From contig JBJHDM010000016.1 of NCBI GenBank assembly GCA_050486545.1, positions 1 through 51,713 on the forward strand: a stretch of 51,713 bases of DNA, read 5' to 3'. This document shows, piece by piece, positions 1-8,598 of the stretch (position 1 is the stretch's first letter; each line of letters starts with the position of its first letter). Below the pieces are notes generated by a model. The model was not told the DNA's origin. It searched no databases and saw only the letters and a list, made by a program, of their open reading frames with translations. The stretch is from DAOMNN01 sp050486545 (lineage in GTDB: Bacteria > Pseudomonadota > Gammaproteobacteria > Burkholderiales > Rhodocyclaceae). Position numbers and translations under genes: made by a program.

Positions 1-2
1 AG

Positions 3-1451
3 CGAATCCTGAAGGGGCGATTTCCGGCGGCGACGATCCGACAGTTCGAGGGGATGCTCGACTATTTCGGCGAGTGGCCGTACATCGTGCGCTCGAGTTC
101 GAGGCTCGAAGACCGCTATGGCAATGCCTTTGCCGGACAGTACGAGAGCGTGTTCTGCATCAATCGCGGTTCGCGCGAGGAGCGTCTTCGGCAGTTGCTC
201 GACGCGGTGCGCGAGGTCTATGCGAGCACGTTGGCGGAACAGGCCCTGCGTTATCGCGAGCGTCGCGGACTGCTCGACCAGACCGAGCAGATGGCCTTGC
301 TGATCATGCGGGTGTCGGGCACGGCCGGGCGCCGCTACTTCCATCCGCATGCGGCCGGTGTCGGGTTGTCGGTCAATCCCTACCCATGGAATCCGCGCAT
401 CGACATGCGTGCGGGCGTCTTGCGCCTGGTCGCGGGCCTGGGCACGCGGGCCGTCGATCGTGCGGATGACGACTACACGCGCCTGATCGCGCTGAATGCG
501 CCAGATCTGCGGCCCGAGTCGAACTTCGGGGCGATCGCGCGTTACGCCCAGCGCCGCATGGATGCACTCGATCTGCAGGAGCACCGGCTGGTCACCGGCG
601 CGTTCTCCGAGTTCGTGCAGGGATCCCCGGATTTTCCGTTCGAGCTGTTCACGTCACGATCGGAATCGAAGGGGCCTCCCGTTCTGACCTTCGATGGCCT
701 GATCGAGCGGACCGGTTTCGTTGCCGACCTTCGCCTTGCGCTCGAAACGCTGCATGGCGCCTATTGCCACCCGGTCGAGATCGAATTCGCGCTCAATGTC
801 CTTCGCGATGGAAGCTATCGTGTGAATATCCTGCAGTGCCGGCCCATGCAGGTCCGTGACGTCCATGGGGGAAATGCCGTGGAACCCCCGGAGAAGCTTC
901 CGCGCCTGGTGGTTTCGGAGGGGGCGGTGATCGGCCCCAGCCGGGTGATCCATCCGGACCGGATCGTGTACGTGCTTCCCGCAGCGTACGGCACGCTCAA
1001 GCAGGCCGACCGTTACGAACTCGCCCGCATGCTCGGCAGGATCAACCAGTCGAGCCGCGAGCGGGTCCTGCTCGTGCTCGGTCCGGGTCGCTGGGGATCC
1101 CGCGATCCGCACCTCGGAATCCCGGTGGCGTTTGCCGAGATCAATCACGTCGCGGCGCTGTGCGAGATCGTCGCCATGCACGAGAACCTGATTCCCGACG
1201 TGTCCCTTGGAACGCACTTCATCAACGAGCTGATCGAGGCCGATCTGCTGTATTTCGCACTGTTTCCCCGGAAGGCCGGAAACCAGGTCGACGAAGCCGC
1301 CCTGCTGCGGTTGCCGAACCGGCTGGTGGAACTGGTGCCCGGCGCGGAGCGCTGGCTGGATACGGTTCGGGTTGTCGATCTGGAGCCGGGGAATGTCACG
1401 CTGTACGCCGATGCGGAGCGTCAGCGCGTTGTGGTGACGATGATCGGATAG
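3..1451 (+). CDS. PEP/pyruvate-binding (PPDK N-terminal-like) domain protein, 5'-truncated
   Basis: The reading frame is open from the first bases of the window, so the gene begins upstream; the ATG at 54 is internal, because the protein is already in conserved sequence there. The 482 visible residues belong to the ATP-grasp-like nucleotide-binding domain of pyruvate phosphate dikinase/PEP synthase: a VRSSSRLEDRYGNAFAGQYE block matches the RSSA-x-ED-x(4)-FAGQ motif, and ILQCRPMQV is the usual QxRP end of that domain. About 190 residues follow, including VLGPGRWGSRDPHLGIP. I see no swivelling phosphohistidine domain and no PEP-utilising TIM barrel in the visible part, so this is probably not a true PEP synthase but one of the large domain-sharing proteins of unknown substrate. 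It converges on the HDOD gene, 49 bp away. Confidence 0.75.
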   Translation, partial: RILKGRFPAATIRQFEGMLDYFGEWPYIVRSSSRLEDRYGNAFAGQYESVFCINRGSREERLRQLLDAVREVYASTLAEQALRYRERRGLLDQTEQMALLIMRVSGTAGRRYFHPHAAGVGLSVNPYPWNPRIDMRAGVLRLVAGLGTRAVDRADDDYTRLIALNAPDLRPESNFGAIARYAQRRMDALDLQEHRLVTGAFSEFVQGSPDFPFELFTSRSESKGPPVLTFDGLIERTGFVADLRLALETLHGAYCHPVEIEFALNVLRDGSYRVNILQCRPMQVRDVHGGNAVEPPEKLPRLVVSEGAVIGPSRVIHPDRIVYVLPAAYGTLKQADRYELARMLGRINQSSRERVLLVLGPGRWGSRDPHLGIPVAFAEINHVAALCEIVAMHENLIPDVSLGTHFINELIEADLLYFALFPRKAGNQVDEAALLRLPNRLVELVPGAERWLDTVRVVDLEPGNVTLYADAERQRVVVTMIG

Positions 1452-1500
1452 TTTGTCGGCACATCTCCGGAGGCCGGCTTCCCGGGTCCGGACGATCGGG

Positions 1501-2454
1501 TCAGCCCCCGGTTCCTGCCAGCACTACGAGGTCTGTTGCCGAAAGCATGCCGGCAGGAAGGGGCAGGTTGACCAGCCTGGCCCATTCCCGCAGCGCCGGC
1601 AGCGAAGCGCCAAGCGTCGCATGCGTCTCATGGGGCTCGAGCTCCAGGATCGCTGCGCGCAACGCGGTCGAGGCGAGGGTGTCGGCATCCGTCCGCCCGT
1701 CGAGCACCGCGTCGCTCAGCATGCGGGCCAATTGCAGGACGCCCGACAATTGGTGATTGGGTGAGCCAGCCCCGAAGCCGCTGCCCTCCGGATCGGACTG
1801 CCAGTAGACGATCTCGGCCAGCGTCGTCGGAAGCTTCCAGTCGGCAAGCAGCACCGAGGACAACTCGTGATGATCGAAACCGAAGGCCTGCCGCTCGCTC
1901 AACGTAAGCGGCTGCCCGGACCGGGTGCGATCTTCGAGCATTCGACCGTAGTCGTCCGGACTTGCCGTCGCGAAAGCCAGTCGCCCGATGTCGGCCAGCA
2001 GGCCCAGCGAGAAGGTATCGGCACCAGGACGGCGCATGCAGCGCTGGGCCAGCGATTCGGTGAGGATCCCCGTATGCAGCGCACCTGCCCAGAATCGGTC
2101 ATAGTCGAAATGAGGGCACGGCCTTGGTGGGCGTTGCGTCATCAGGGACAAGGCGAGCGCGTGGGTACGGACGGCGCCCAGACCGAGTCGCTGAATGGCC
2201 TGGAGGACGTCGATGGTACCCGGCATGCCGTAGAACCGAGCGGACGTGGCCGCGCGCAGGACGAAACCGGTGAGGGCGGGGTCGGACCGTACGATCCGGG
2301 CGATCGCCTGGAGCGACACGTTGGGGTTGTTGGCAAGCTCGATGAACTTCAGCGCCGTGCCGCGCGGTGTCGGGAGGGTTTCGGCCGCGATCAGGAAACG
2401 CCGGATGTCTCCGACGACCTGCGTCCGCGAACGTGCCTGGACGGATGGGGTCAT
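1501..2454 (-). CDS. HDOD domain-containing signalling protein
   Basis: A 317-residue protein dominated by an HDOD domain (an HD-related output domain without phosphohydrolase chemistry). Visible features are the LPTPRGTALKFIELANNPN start, the IARIVRSDPALTGFVLRAA helix, the AIQRLGLGAVRTHALALSL block and the later FGFDHHELSSVLLADWKLP block. No GGDEF, EAL, receiver or CBS domain is attached. The ATG overlaps the stop of the upstream DUF1631 gene as ATGA (2451-2454), which implies translational coupling and joint expression. HDOD proteins commonly act in signalling, motility or stress regulation; the exact role here is unknown. Confidence 0.85.
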   Translation of the reverse strand: MTPSVQARSRTQVVGDIRRFLIAAETLPTPRGTALKFIELANNPNVSLQAIARIVRSDPALTGFVLRAATSARFYGMPGTIDVLQAIQRLGLGAVRTHALALSLMTQRPPRPCPHFDYDRFWAGALHTGILTESLAQRCMRRPGADTFSLGLLADIGRLAFATASPDDYGRMLEDRTRSGQPLTLSERQAFGFDHHELSSVLLADWKLPTTLAEIVYWQSDPEGSGFGAGSPNHQLSGVLQLARMLSDAVLDGRTDADTLASTALRAAILELEPHETHATLGASLPALREWARLVNLPLPAGMLSATDLVVLAGTGG

Positions 2455-4598
2455 GGTTCCACCCCCTGAGCGCCGGGCTGATACTCATCGAGGACATCTG
2501 CCACGATCCGATCCATCAGTGGTTCTTCGTTCAGCACCACGGCGTCTCCGCCCAGGAGTTTTCGCAAGAGTTCCCGTTGCGTCAGGGCCAATGCCCGCGC
2601 TCCCTGACGGTTCGCGAACAGATACATCGTGCGCGCAGGACTGATCCAGGTCAGTCGAACGGCGCGGCGTTCTCCAGATTCGAGATGCAATTCGATCCAG
2701 GTGCCGCGCGTCAGGTCTTCCAGTCCGATGGTATCCGGGGAATCGGACTCATCGGGTTGCGCATCCTGTGCGACCGCATCGTCGGCCGCGGTCGTTGCGA
2801 CAGGCCCCGATGCGGAGTCCGACGACGTCATTCCCGCGCGGACCGCGGCCGCATGCAATTTGACGAGCTCCGCAAAAAAAGCCTCGCGGATCGCGGCGTC
2901 GATCTTCGTGGTATCGAGCCCGCTCCGAAGCCCCCCGAGCAACCGGGGCAGGAGGGTAACCAGGCGTTGCCGCTCTTCCGCACCCTTCTTGGGCTGGATG
3001 CTCCAGACCAGATCGTCCATCGTGGCCACGGCGGCGTTCCATTGTGTCCCGTCTTCGCCGTCGCTGCGAGCCGTCCGGCTCAGCACGTCAACCCAGCAAT
3101 CCAGGAGAAAGCGCCGGACCGCCTCCGGTACCGTGGCGTCGGCACAATGCGCTGCGACGGCACCTTCGGCAACGGTCCGGGCAATCTCGAGTTGCTCGCG
3201 TTCTTCGAGCTTGCCGGTGAGGGCCGCGGCCTTCTCGTCGGCCAGTCTTTCCTGCTCGGACAGGAAGTGCTCGAAGCTGGCGAGGCAGCTTGCGAACACG
3301 CCCGCATCGTCGCAGGCTTCGGTCTGGATGCGCAGCACGAGGGGTTCGGCGGCCTGATACAGGGTCGAATCGGGGGTCAGTTCGCCGTCCCAGGTGGAGG
3401 CGGCCTGAGCCATCGCATTGATCAGCTTTCGTGAGGGGTGAAGCCGGTTCGAAAAAAAGGAGTGGTCGCTGAGTGCGAGCTTGAGCACGGGCAGTTGCAG
3501 GCGCCCGATCAACCCCTTCATCGTTTCCGGGACACGCTCGTCGTCGAAGATGAAATCGAACAGTGTTGCCACCACGTCGATGACGATGTTGTCGACCTTG
3601 CCGACGTGCTTGCCGATACCGGCATCGAGCAGGCCGTGCAGGACGTTCATGGTCGCGGCGGCGTCCATGTCTACGCTGAACGGTTGATCTCCGAGGGTGA
3701 CGCCCGACTCTCCTTGCTGCAGTTTTCCGAGCATCTGGATGACGCCGGCTGCCGCACTCTGCCCCCTGAAGGGCGACGAGGGGATGGCCCCCGGCATTTC
3801 ACCCCCCCCATCGCCCAGAGCGAACAGTTGCTTCAGCACATCGGAGGTTTCAGTCGTAGTTCCCTCCGATCGTCCCCCGGGGAGTTTCCTTCCCTTGCCG
3901 CCGCGGCGCACCGGGGGGCGTACCTGAGGCAGCACGCGGCGCATCACGAGATGGTTGTTCACCTCGTGGTAGATCGTCCGCAGTTCAGGGGCGAGCTTTC
4001 GCGTCAGCAGTTCGAAGAGCAGCTCCTTGGCTTCGCGAGGACATTCGTACGACCAGCAGGCTTCCTTGAGGGCTTCCGAGACCGCTTCCGGTCCGGCCGG
4101 ATTGTCCGAGGCGTCCAGGTCGGAGGCGCCCAGCATCAGCGCAATGCGGGGCACCAGATCCTTGAGCTCGTAGTCGCAGGCGTGATGCAGGATGTTGGCC
4201 TGCCCCTTGACGGTCAGGGTTTCCGAGAACGCCTCGTCGTCAACCAGCGAGAGTTCCATTCCGCTGATCTCTCCGTCGCTGTACAGGCTTGAGCTCTCTT
4301 GCGGTTTTTTGCGGGAAAGCTCGCCGAAGGCGTGATCGAAGGCCGTTCCGAAACACTGCTCGAGCATGCCTACGTCGTTTTGCAGGTTCTTCTGGAGCTC
4401 ACGCAGTGGCAGCACCAGATCGGGATCTGCAGTGGCCTGTATGCGGGTCTCGATGTCTTCGATGAGCGCGTCGCGAAGATGGGACAGCACCCTGCACGTC
4501 CGGTTTCGCACCAGATCGCGGCATTCGGACAGTATTCCGGCATAGGGGCGCGAAGCGCTTTGGCCCTTGGGCAGATGGGCGCTTCCGGTGTCGATCAC
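2451..4598 (-). CDS. DUF1631 family protein (first copy)
   Basis: A 715-residue protein of the DUF1631 family, sometimes mislabelled thymidine phosphorylase. The start is GTG at 4598, preceded by AAGGAG at 7-nt spacing. The N-terminal third is helical (GILSECRDLVRN, LVLPLRELQKNLQNDVGMLEQ), the middle is low-complexity, and LPVLKLALSDHSFFSN marks the conserved core. The last 90 residues form a small beta-rich PilZ-like module (LTRGTWIELHLESGERRAVRLTWIS). No signal peptide or membrane segment is seen, so it is probably cytosolic. The stop overlaps the HDOD gene by 4 bp. A second DUF1631 gene lies at 44654-46642. The function is not established; a link to c-di-GMP or surface behaviour through the PilZ-like end is inference only. 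Confidence 0.85.
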   Translation of the reverse strand: MIDTGSAHLPKGQSASRPYAGILSECRDLVRNRTCRVLSHLRDALIEDIETRIQATADPDLVLPLRELQKNLQNDVGMLEQCFGTAFDHAFGELSRKKPQESSSLYSDGEISGMELSLVDDEAFSETLTVKGQANILHHACDYELKDLVPRIALMLGASDLDASDNPAGPEAVSEALKEACWSYECPREAKELLFELLTRKLAPELRTIYHEVNNHLVMRRVLPQVRPPVRRGGKGRKLPGGRSEGTTTETSDVLKQLFALGDGGGEMPGAIPSSPFRGQSAAAGVIQMLGKLQQGESGVTLGDQPFSVDMDAAATMNVLHGLLDAGIGKHVGKVDNIVIDVVATLFDFIFDDERVPETMKGLIGRLQLPVLKLALSDHSFFSNRLHPSRKLINAMAQAASTWDGELTPDSTLYQAAEPLVLRIQTEACDDAGVFASCLASFEHFLSEQERLADEKAAALTGKLEEREQLEIARTVAEGAVAAHCADATVPEAVRRFLLDCWVDVLSRTARSDGEDGTQWNAAVATMDDLVWSIQPKKGAEERQRLVTLLPRLLGGLRSGLDTTKIDAAIREAFFAELVKLHAAAVRAGMTSSDSASGPVATTAADDAVAQDAQPDESDSPDTIGLEDLTRGTWIELHLESGERRAVRLTWISPARTMYLFANRQGARALALTQRELLRKLLGGDAVVLNEEPLMDRIVADVLDEYQPGAQGVEP

Positions 4599-5009
4599 GG
4601 TGTGCTCCTTCAGTCGGCAAGTCGCAGGGAGGGACGTCCTTTCTGACCCGATGTCGCAAAGGTCCGCTTATTCCGATCCAGTCCAACGGTCGGCCTCGGT
4701 GGAGAAGGCCGTTCGTGCAATTCCGGCCGCAATGCACGTTTCCGTGCGCATGGCTGTGAAGTTTGTCACAGCTTGCCATAGGGATGAAAGAAGATGCGGA
4801 GGCTTGTCGCCGTCAGGGCGTGGACTTCCGGATTCGGGTCCAGATGCTTGATCGTCAATACGGAATCTCTGATACTTGATTCATGGCGGTGTCCGCACAA
4901 TGACATGCCTGGTCAGCTGATCGGGCGTGTCATGCGCGCAGCGCGTCCATTCACGAGTACCCGGGCCGGGCGATCCCCGTCCGGTCGGGCTTGAAACGGG
5001 AGTGATTCG
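4599..5009. other. 411-bp divergent intergenic region
   Basis: Lies between the divergent DUF1631 and CBS-domain genes and must carry both promoters. I find no coding frame with plausible codon use. The one clear element is the palindrome at 4754-4771. The CBS gene has a GGGAG Shine-Dalgarno just before its ATG. No convincing sigma-70 hexamer pair was found for either gene. Confidence 0.6.
4754..4771. promoter_or_regulatory. CRP-type palindromic operator
   Basis: CTGTGA-AGTTTG-TCACAG is a perfect inverted repeat and matches the TGTGA-N6-TCACA consensus of CRP/Vfr-type regulators exactly. It lies 156 bp upstream of the DUF1631 start and about 240 bp upstream of the CBS gene start. The match is seen directly; which CRP/FNR-family protein binds, and which gene it serves, is inference. 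Confidence 0.55.
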
Positions 5010-5675
5010 ATGTACGTTGAGCAAATCATGTCGAAGGAAGTGCTGACGGTGACGAGTGACGCCCGTCTCGCCCAGATTGCGCAGATCATGCGCGACAAGA
5101 AGGTGCGCCACCTTCCAGTGGTCGACGCGAGTGGTGCGCTGCTGGGGATCGTGTCGAACCGAGACGTGCAGCGGGCACAGCCATCGCTCATCACGACCCT
5201 CGATCGGGGCGAGGTGAACTACCTGCTCGACAAGGTCAGTGCGGGCGACATCATGCACAAGAAGGTTGTGACCTGCACACCCAAGACCCTGGTCGAGGAG
5301 GCTGGCCGGCTGATGCGCCCGACCAAGATCGGGTGCCTGCCGGTCATCGACGGGGGCAAGGTCGTCGGGATTGTCACGAGTGTCGACCTGCTGGACTTCT
5401 TCCTGGATGTCACCGGCTGCTGGATCGAGGGTGCCACCCGCATCACCGTTCATCTCCAGGATCAGGCTGGCCAGCTTGCTGCGCTGCTGGCCGCCGTCAA
5501 CAGCCACGGGGGGTATATCGTCGCGGTGGTGTCTCCGCGCAGCCCGGACGGAGAAGGCGGGCGGACCGCCGTGATCCGGTTCGAGGCCGCGGATCCGGAT
5601 GCCGTCGTCGAGGGACTGCGCAAGGCCGGCTACAAGGTCACGGTGGACATCGCGGCCACCTCACAGGCTTCGTAG
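5010..5675 (+). CDS. CBS domain pair with C-terminal ACT-like domain
   Basis: A 221-residue cytosolic sensor-like protein. Two CBS motifs occupy roughly residues 1-60 (IMSKEVLTV, VRHLPVVD, LLGIVSNRDV) and 75-130 (IMHKKVVTCTPKTLVEEAGR, IGCLPVIDGGKVVGIVTSVD), forming a Bateman module that usually binds adenine nucleotides. Residues 143-215 look like an ACT-type beta-alpha-beta domain (RITVHLQDQAGQLAALLAAV, ending in AGYKVTVDI). This architecture resembles AcuB-like proteins. The ATG follows GGGAG. It stands alone on the plus strand, convergent with the TRAP operon. The ligand is unknown. Confidence 0.85.
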   Translation: MYVEQIMSKEVLTVTSDARLAQIAQIMRDKKVRHLPVVDASGALLGIVSNRDVQRAQPSLITTLDRGEVNYLLDKVSAGDIMHKKVVTCTPKTLVEEAGRLMRPTKIGCLPVIDGGKVVGIVTSVDLLDFFLDVTGCWIEGATRITVHLQDQAGQLAALLAAVNSHGGYIVAVVSPRSPDGEGGRTAVIRFEAADPDAVVEGLRKAGYKVTVDIAATSQAS

Positions 5676-5692
5676 GCGGGCTGTCGCCTGCT

Positions 5693-5719
5693 AGGGCGGT
5701 GGGGTTGTTCCCCCGCCCT
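5693..5719. terminator. Hairpin between convergent CBS and TRAP genes
   Basis: AGGGCGG and CCGCCCT arms (7 bp), extended by GGG/CCC after a single bulged T, with a short loop. It lies 18 bp after the CBS stop and 11 bp before the TRAP permease stop, so it could end transcription from both sides. There is no clear T tract on either strand, which lowers confidence. Confidence 0.45.
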
Positions 5720-5729
5720 GGCGGCAGCA

Positions 5730-8354
5730 TCAGCCACCGGGGACGAGAGGGCGGACCCCTTTGCCTCGTATCCGTGCCCGTTGCAGTGCCCACACGAAGG
5801 CGAGCAGCAGCAGGGCGGGGATATAGATCCATTCCTTGGCCGGCCGGTCCTCGGCCGGCAACTCGATCAGGGTGATGCGGAAGCCCTGTTCGATGCCGAG
5901 CCGTTCGGCACGGCTGCCGAAGCGTACTGCGGCGACCTGCACGTCGTCCCCGAGTGCCATGACATTCAGCCCGATTGCCGCGAGCCGCTCGCGGGCGGAG
6001 TCGGCCGGTTGTCCCAACGGCAGCAGCACGCCCTTCTCGATGTCCCGCCCTTCGATCGTCATGCCCTCGATCCAGACCCGAAGGTTCGCATTCGGGGGGG
6101 CTTCCTCGACCAGTTGCATGAGCTGGGTCACGGGAACTTCTTCGTAGGGGTCGGCAATCATGTCCATCCAGAACCCGGGCCGGAACAGGCTGAAAGTCAC
6201 GAGCAGCAGCAGCACGATCTCGTGAACCTTGTTGCGGGTCAGGAACCATCCCTGGGTTGCCGCGGCGAAGGCCAGGCTTGCGATCGTCGCGGTGACGATG
6301 GTCATCACCATCTGCACCGTGTTCTCGATGCCGATCAGTAGCAACTGGGTGTTGAAGATGAACATGAACGGCAGGATCGCGGTACGCGCGCTGTAGCCGA
6401 AGGCAGTGAAGCCGGTGCGGATCGGATCGCTGTTGGCGATGCCGGCGGCCGCATAGGACGCCAGTCCGACCGGTGGCGTCACATCGGCCATGAGGCCGAA
6501 GTAGAACACGAACAGGTGCACCGCAATCAAGGGCACGAGCAGTCCGCTCTGGGCGCCGAGCTCGACGACGACCGGGGCCATCAGCGAGGACACGACGATG
6601 TAGTTGGCGGTGGTCGGCAGGCCCATGCCGAGGACCAGCGAGATCACGGCCACGAGCACGAGCATGATCATCAGGTTGCCCCCCGAAATGATCTCGACCA
6701 GCTCGGTCATCACCAGGCCGATGCCGGTGAGGGTCACGGTGCCGACGATGATGCCGGCCGTTGCCGTGGCGACGCCGATCGCGATCATGTTGCGTGCGCC
6801 GGTCACCAGGCCGTTGAGCAGGTCCAGCAGGCCCTGCTTCGCCGCCGGGCCGAAGTCGTGGGTCTTGCGAAAGAACGCAAAGATCGGGCGCTGGGTGACG
6901 ATGATGAACATCAGGAAGGTCGTTGCCCAGAAGGCCGACAGGGCCGGAGAGAGCCGCTCGACCATCAGGTTCCAGATCAGTGCGGCGACCGGGAGCAGGA
7001 AGTGCAGGCCGGATTTCAGCGTCGGACCGATTTCGGGCAGGTACTGCATCGGCTCCTTCGGATCCTCCATGTGCAGCTCCGGGAAGCGTGCCGCGAACGC
7101 GACGACCGCGACGTAGCCTGCCAGCAGCACGGCCGAGATGATGAGGAAAGACGCGTCTCCGGCGACGGTCTTGATCCAGCCGAAGCCCCAGTAGACGATG
7201 CCGGCGAGGATGACCACGCCCGATAGTGTCATCAGGGTATTCACCATCACGCTTTGCAGGATCAGCGGCTCGCGGCGAGGAAGGCCTTTGAGGTCTGCCT
7301 TCATCGCTTCGAGATGCACGATGTAGAACAGCGCGATGTACGAGATCAGCGCCGGCACGATCGCGTGCTTGAGTACCTCGATGTACGGGATGCCGACGTA
7401 CTCGACCATGAGGAAGGCAGCCGCGCCCATGACCGGCGGCATCAGCTGGCCGTTGACCGAGGATGCGACTTCCACGGCGGCTGCCTTGTCGGGGCGATAG
7501 CCGACCTTCTTGATCAGCGGGATCGTGAAGGTGCCGGTGGTGACGACGTTCGCGATCGAGGAGCCGGAGATCAGGCCGGTCGAGGCCGATGCGACCACTG
7601 CTGCCTTGGCCGGACCGCCGCGCAGGTGACCGAGCAGCGCGATGGCCGACTTGATGAAGTAATTGCCCGCGCCGGCGGTTTCGAGCAGGGCGCCGAACAG
7701 AACGAACAGGAAGATGAAGCCCGCGGAAACCCCCACGGCGACGCCGAATACGCCTTCGGTGGTGAGCCAGAGGTGGCTCATGCCGCGCGACAGGGAAGCG
7801 CCGCGGTGCGCGATCATTTCCGGCATGTAGTTGCCGAAGAAGATGTAGATGAGGAACAGCGCCGCGAGGATGACGATGGGCAGCCCCAGCGAGCGGCGCG
7901 CCGCCTCCAGCAGAAGGGCCAGCCCGACCACGGCGATGGTCAGGTCGGTGGTCGTCGGCAGGCCCGGACGGGTCGACAGTTCGGCGTAGAACACGAACAG
8001 ATAGGCGGAGCAGGCCGCACCGACCAGCGCCAGGGCCCAATCGAAGATCGGGATGTAGTCTCGCGGCGAGCGCTTGAAGGCGGGGTAGGCGGTGAACGCG
8101 AGAAAGATTGCGAAAGCCAGGTGAATGGCGCGGATCTCGGTGCTGTTGAAGACCAGGACACCGAAGGTGAAAGGCAACGGCGATGCGACCCAGAGCTGGA
8201 ACAGCGACCAGGCGAGCGCGACGAGCATGAGCAGCGCCGCGACGGGTCCGGTCGGCTTGCGTCCGCCGGTGTCGGCCTCGGCGACGAGCTTGCGCAACTC
8301 CTCTTCGGTCAGTTCATGCGGTTCCGGCTTCTTGTCCGTGTTCTCGTTCGCCAT
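5730..8354 (-). CDS. TRAP transporter fused permease (TAXI type, DctQM fusion)
   Basis: An 874-residue inner-membrane protein fusing the small (4TM) and large (12TM) TRAP permease subunits. I start it at the ATG at 8354 (MANENTDKK), preceded by GGGAGG; an in-frame start 39 bp upstream would bury that Shine-Dalgarno. The large subunit signature is clear (LGMGLPTTANYIVVSSLMAP; ADVTPPVGLASYAAAGI). The C-terminal ~150 residues (ANLRVWIEGMTIEGRDIEKG to the RFGSRAERLGIEQG stretch) match the DUF3394/PDZ-like tail common in TAXI permeases, followed by a last membrane helix. It is the membrane partner of the binding protein encoded just upstream and should import an organic acid or amino acid by ion symport. 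The substrate cannot be read from the sequence. Confidence 0.92.
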   Translation of the reverse strand: MANENTDKKPEPHELTEEELRKLVAEADTGGRKPTGPVAALLMLVALAWSLFQLWVASPLPFTFGVLVFNSTEIRAIHLAFAIFLAFTAYPAFKRSPRDYIPIFDWALALVGAACSAYLFVFYAELSTRPGLPTTTDLTIAVVGLALLLEAARRSLGLPIVILAALFLIYIFFGNYMPEMIAHRGASLSRGMSHLWLTTEGVFGVAVGVSAGFIFLFVLFGALLETAGAGNYFIKSAIALLGHLRGGPAKAAVVASASTGLISGSSIANVVTTGTFTIPLIKKVGYRPDKAAAVEVASSVNGQLMPPVMGAAAFLMVEYVGIPYIEVLKHAIVPALISYIALFYIVHLEAMKADLKGLPRREPLILQSVMVNTLMTLSGVVILAGIVYWGFGWIKTVAGDASFLIISAVLLAGYVAVVAFAARFPELHMEDPKEPMQYLPEIGPTLKSGLHFLLPVAALIWNLMVERLSPALSAFWATTFLMFIIVTQRPIFAFFRKTHDFGPAAKQGLLDLLNGLVTGARNMIAIGVATATAGIIVGTVTLTGIGLVMTELVEIISGGNLMIMLVLVAVISLVLGMGLPTTANYIVVSSLMAPVVVELGAQSGLLVPLIAVHLFVFYFGLMADVTPPVGLASYAAAGIANSDPIRTGFTAFGYSARTAILPFMFIFNTQLLLIGIENTVQMVMTIVTATIASLAFAAATQGWFLTRNKVHEIVLLLLVTFSLFRPGFWMDMIADPYEEVPVTQLMQLVEEAPPNANLRVWIEGMTIEGRDIEKGVLLPLGQPADSARERLAAIGLNVMALGDDVQVAAVRFGSRAERLGIEQGFRITLIELPAEDRPAKEWIYIPALLLLAFVWALQRARIRGKGVRPLVPGG

Positions 8355-8505
8355 GACCTCGGCCTCCCATGGAATGCGGCGCTTGCCGCGCACACCGGAT
8401 GCCTCGCCCGACCGGAAAGGCCTTGAGGATGGGCCTGCCCCCTCCGGGCGTGCCCCGTGGGCCAGCGATCGAACGGCAATCGAACTGCGCTTGCGGCATC
8501 GCGCG

Positions 8506-8590
8506 GGCGGGCGACCATCGATCGCCCGCCGCGTTCTGCAACCGCCCGCGCACGCGCGGGCGGGGTGCTGCCGGCATCGGGCGATGCCGG
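8506..8590. other. Three tandem perfect hairpins between TRAP binding-protein and permease genes
   Basis: Three back-to-back inverted repeats fill the 244-bp gap. 8506-8514/8522-8530: arms GGCGGGCGA/TCGCCCGCC with a 7-nt loop. 8542-8563: arms CCGCCCGC/GCGGGCGG. 8571-8578/8583-8590: arms CCGGCATC/GATGCCGG with a 4-nt loop. On the transcript they follow the binding-protein stop immediately. None has a T tract on the minus strand. They are likely mRNA-stabilising or attenuating structures that keep binding protein above permease. Confidence 0.6.
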
Positions 8591-8598
8591 ATTCCAGC

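Noticed and set aside
2451..4598. Thymidine phosphorylase annotation for the DUF1631 protein
   Set aside because: No thymidine phosphorylase motifs are present; the name is a common mis-annotation of this family.
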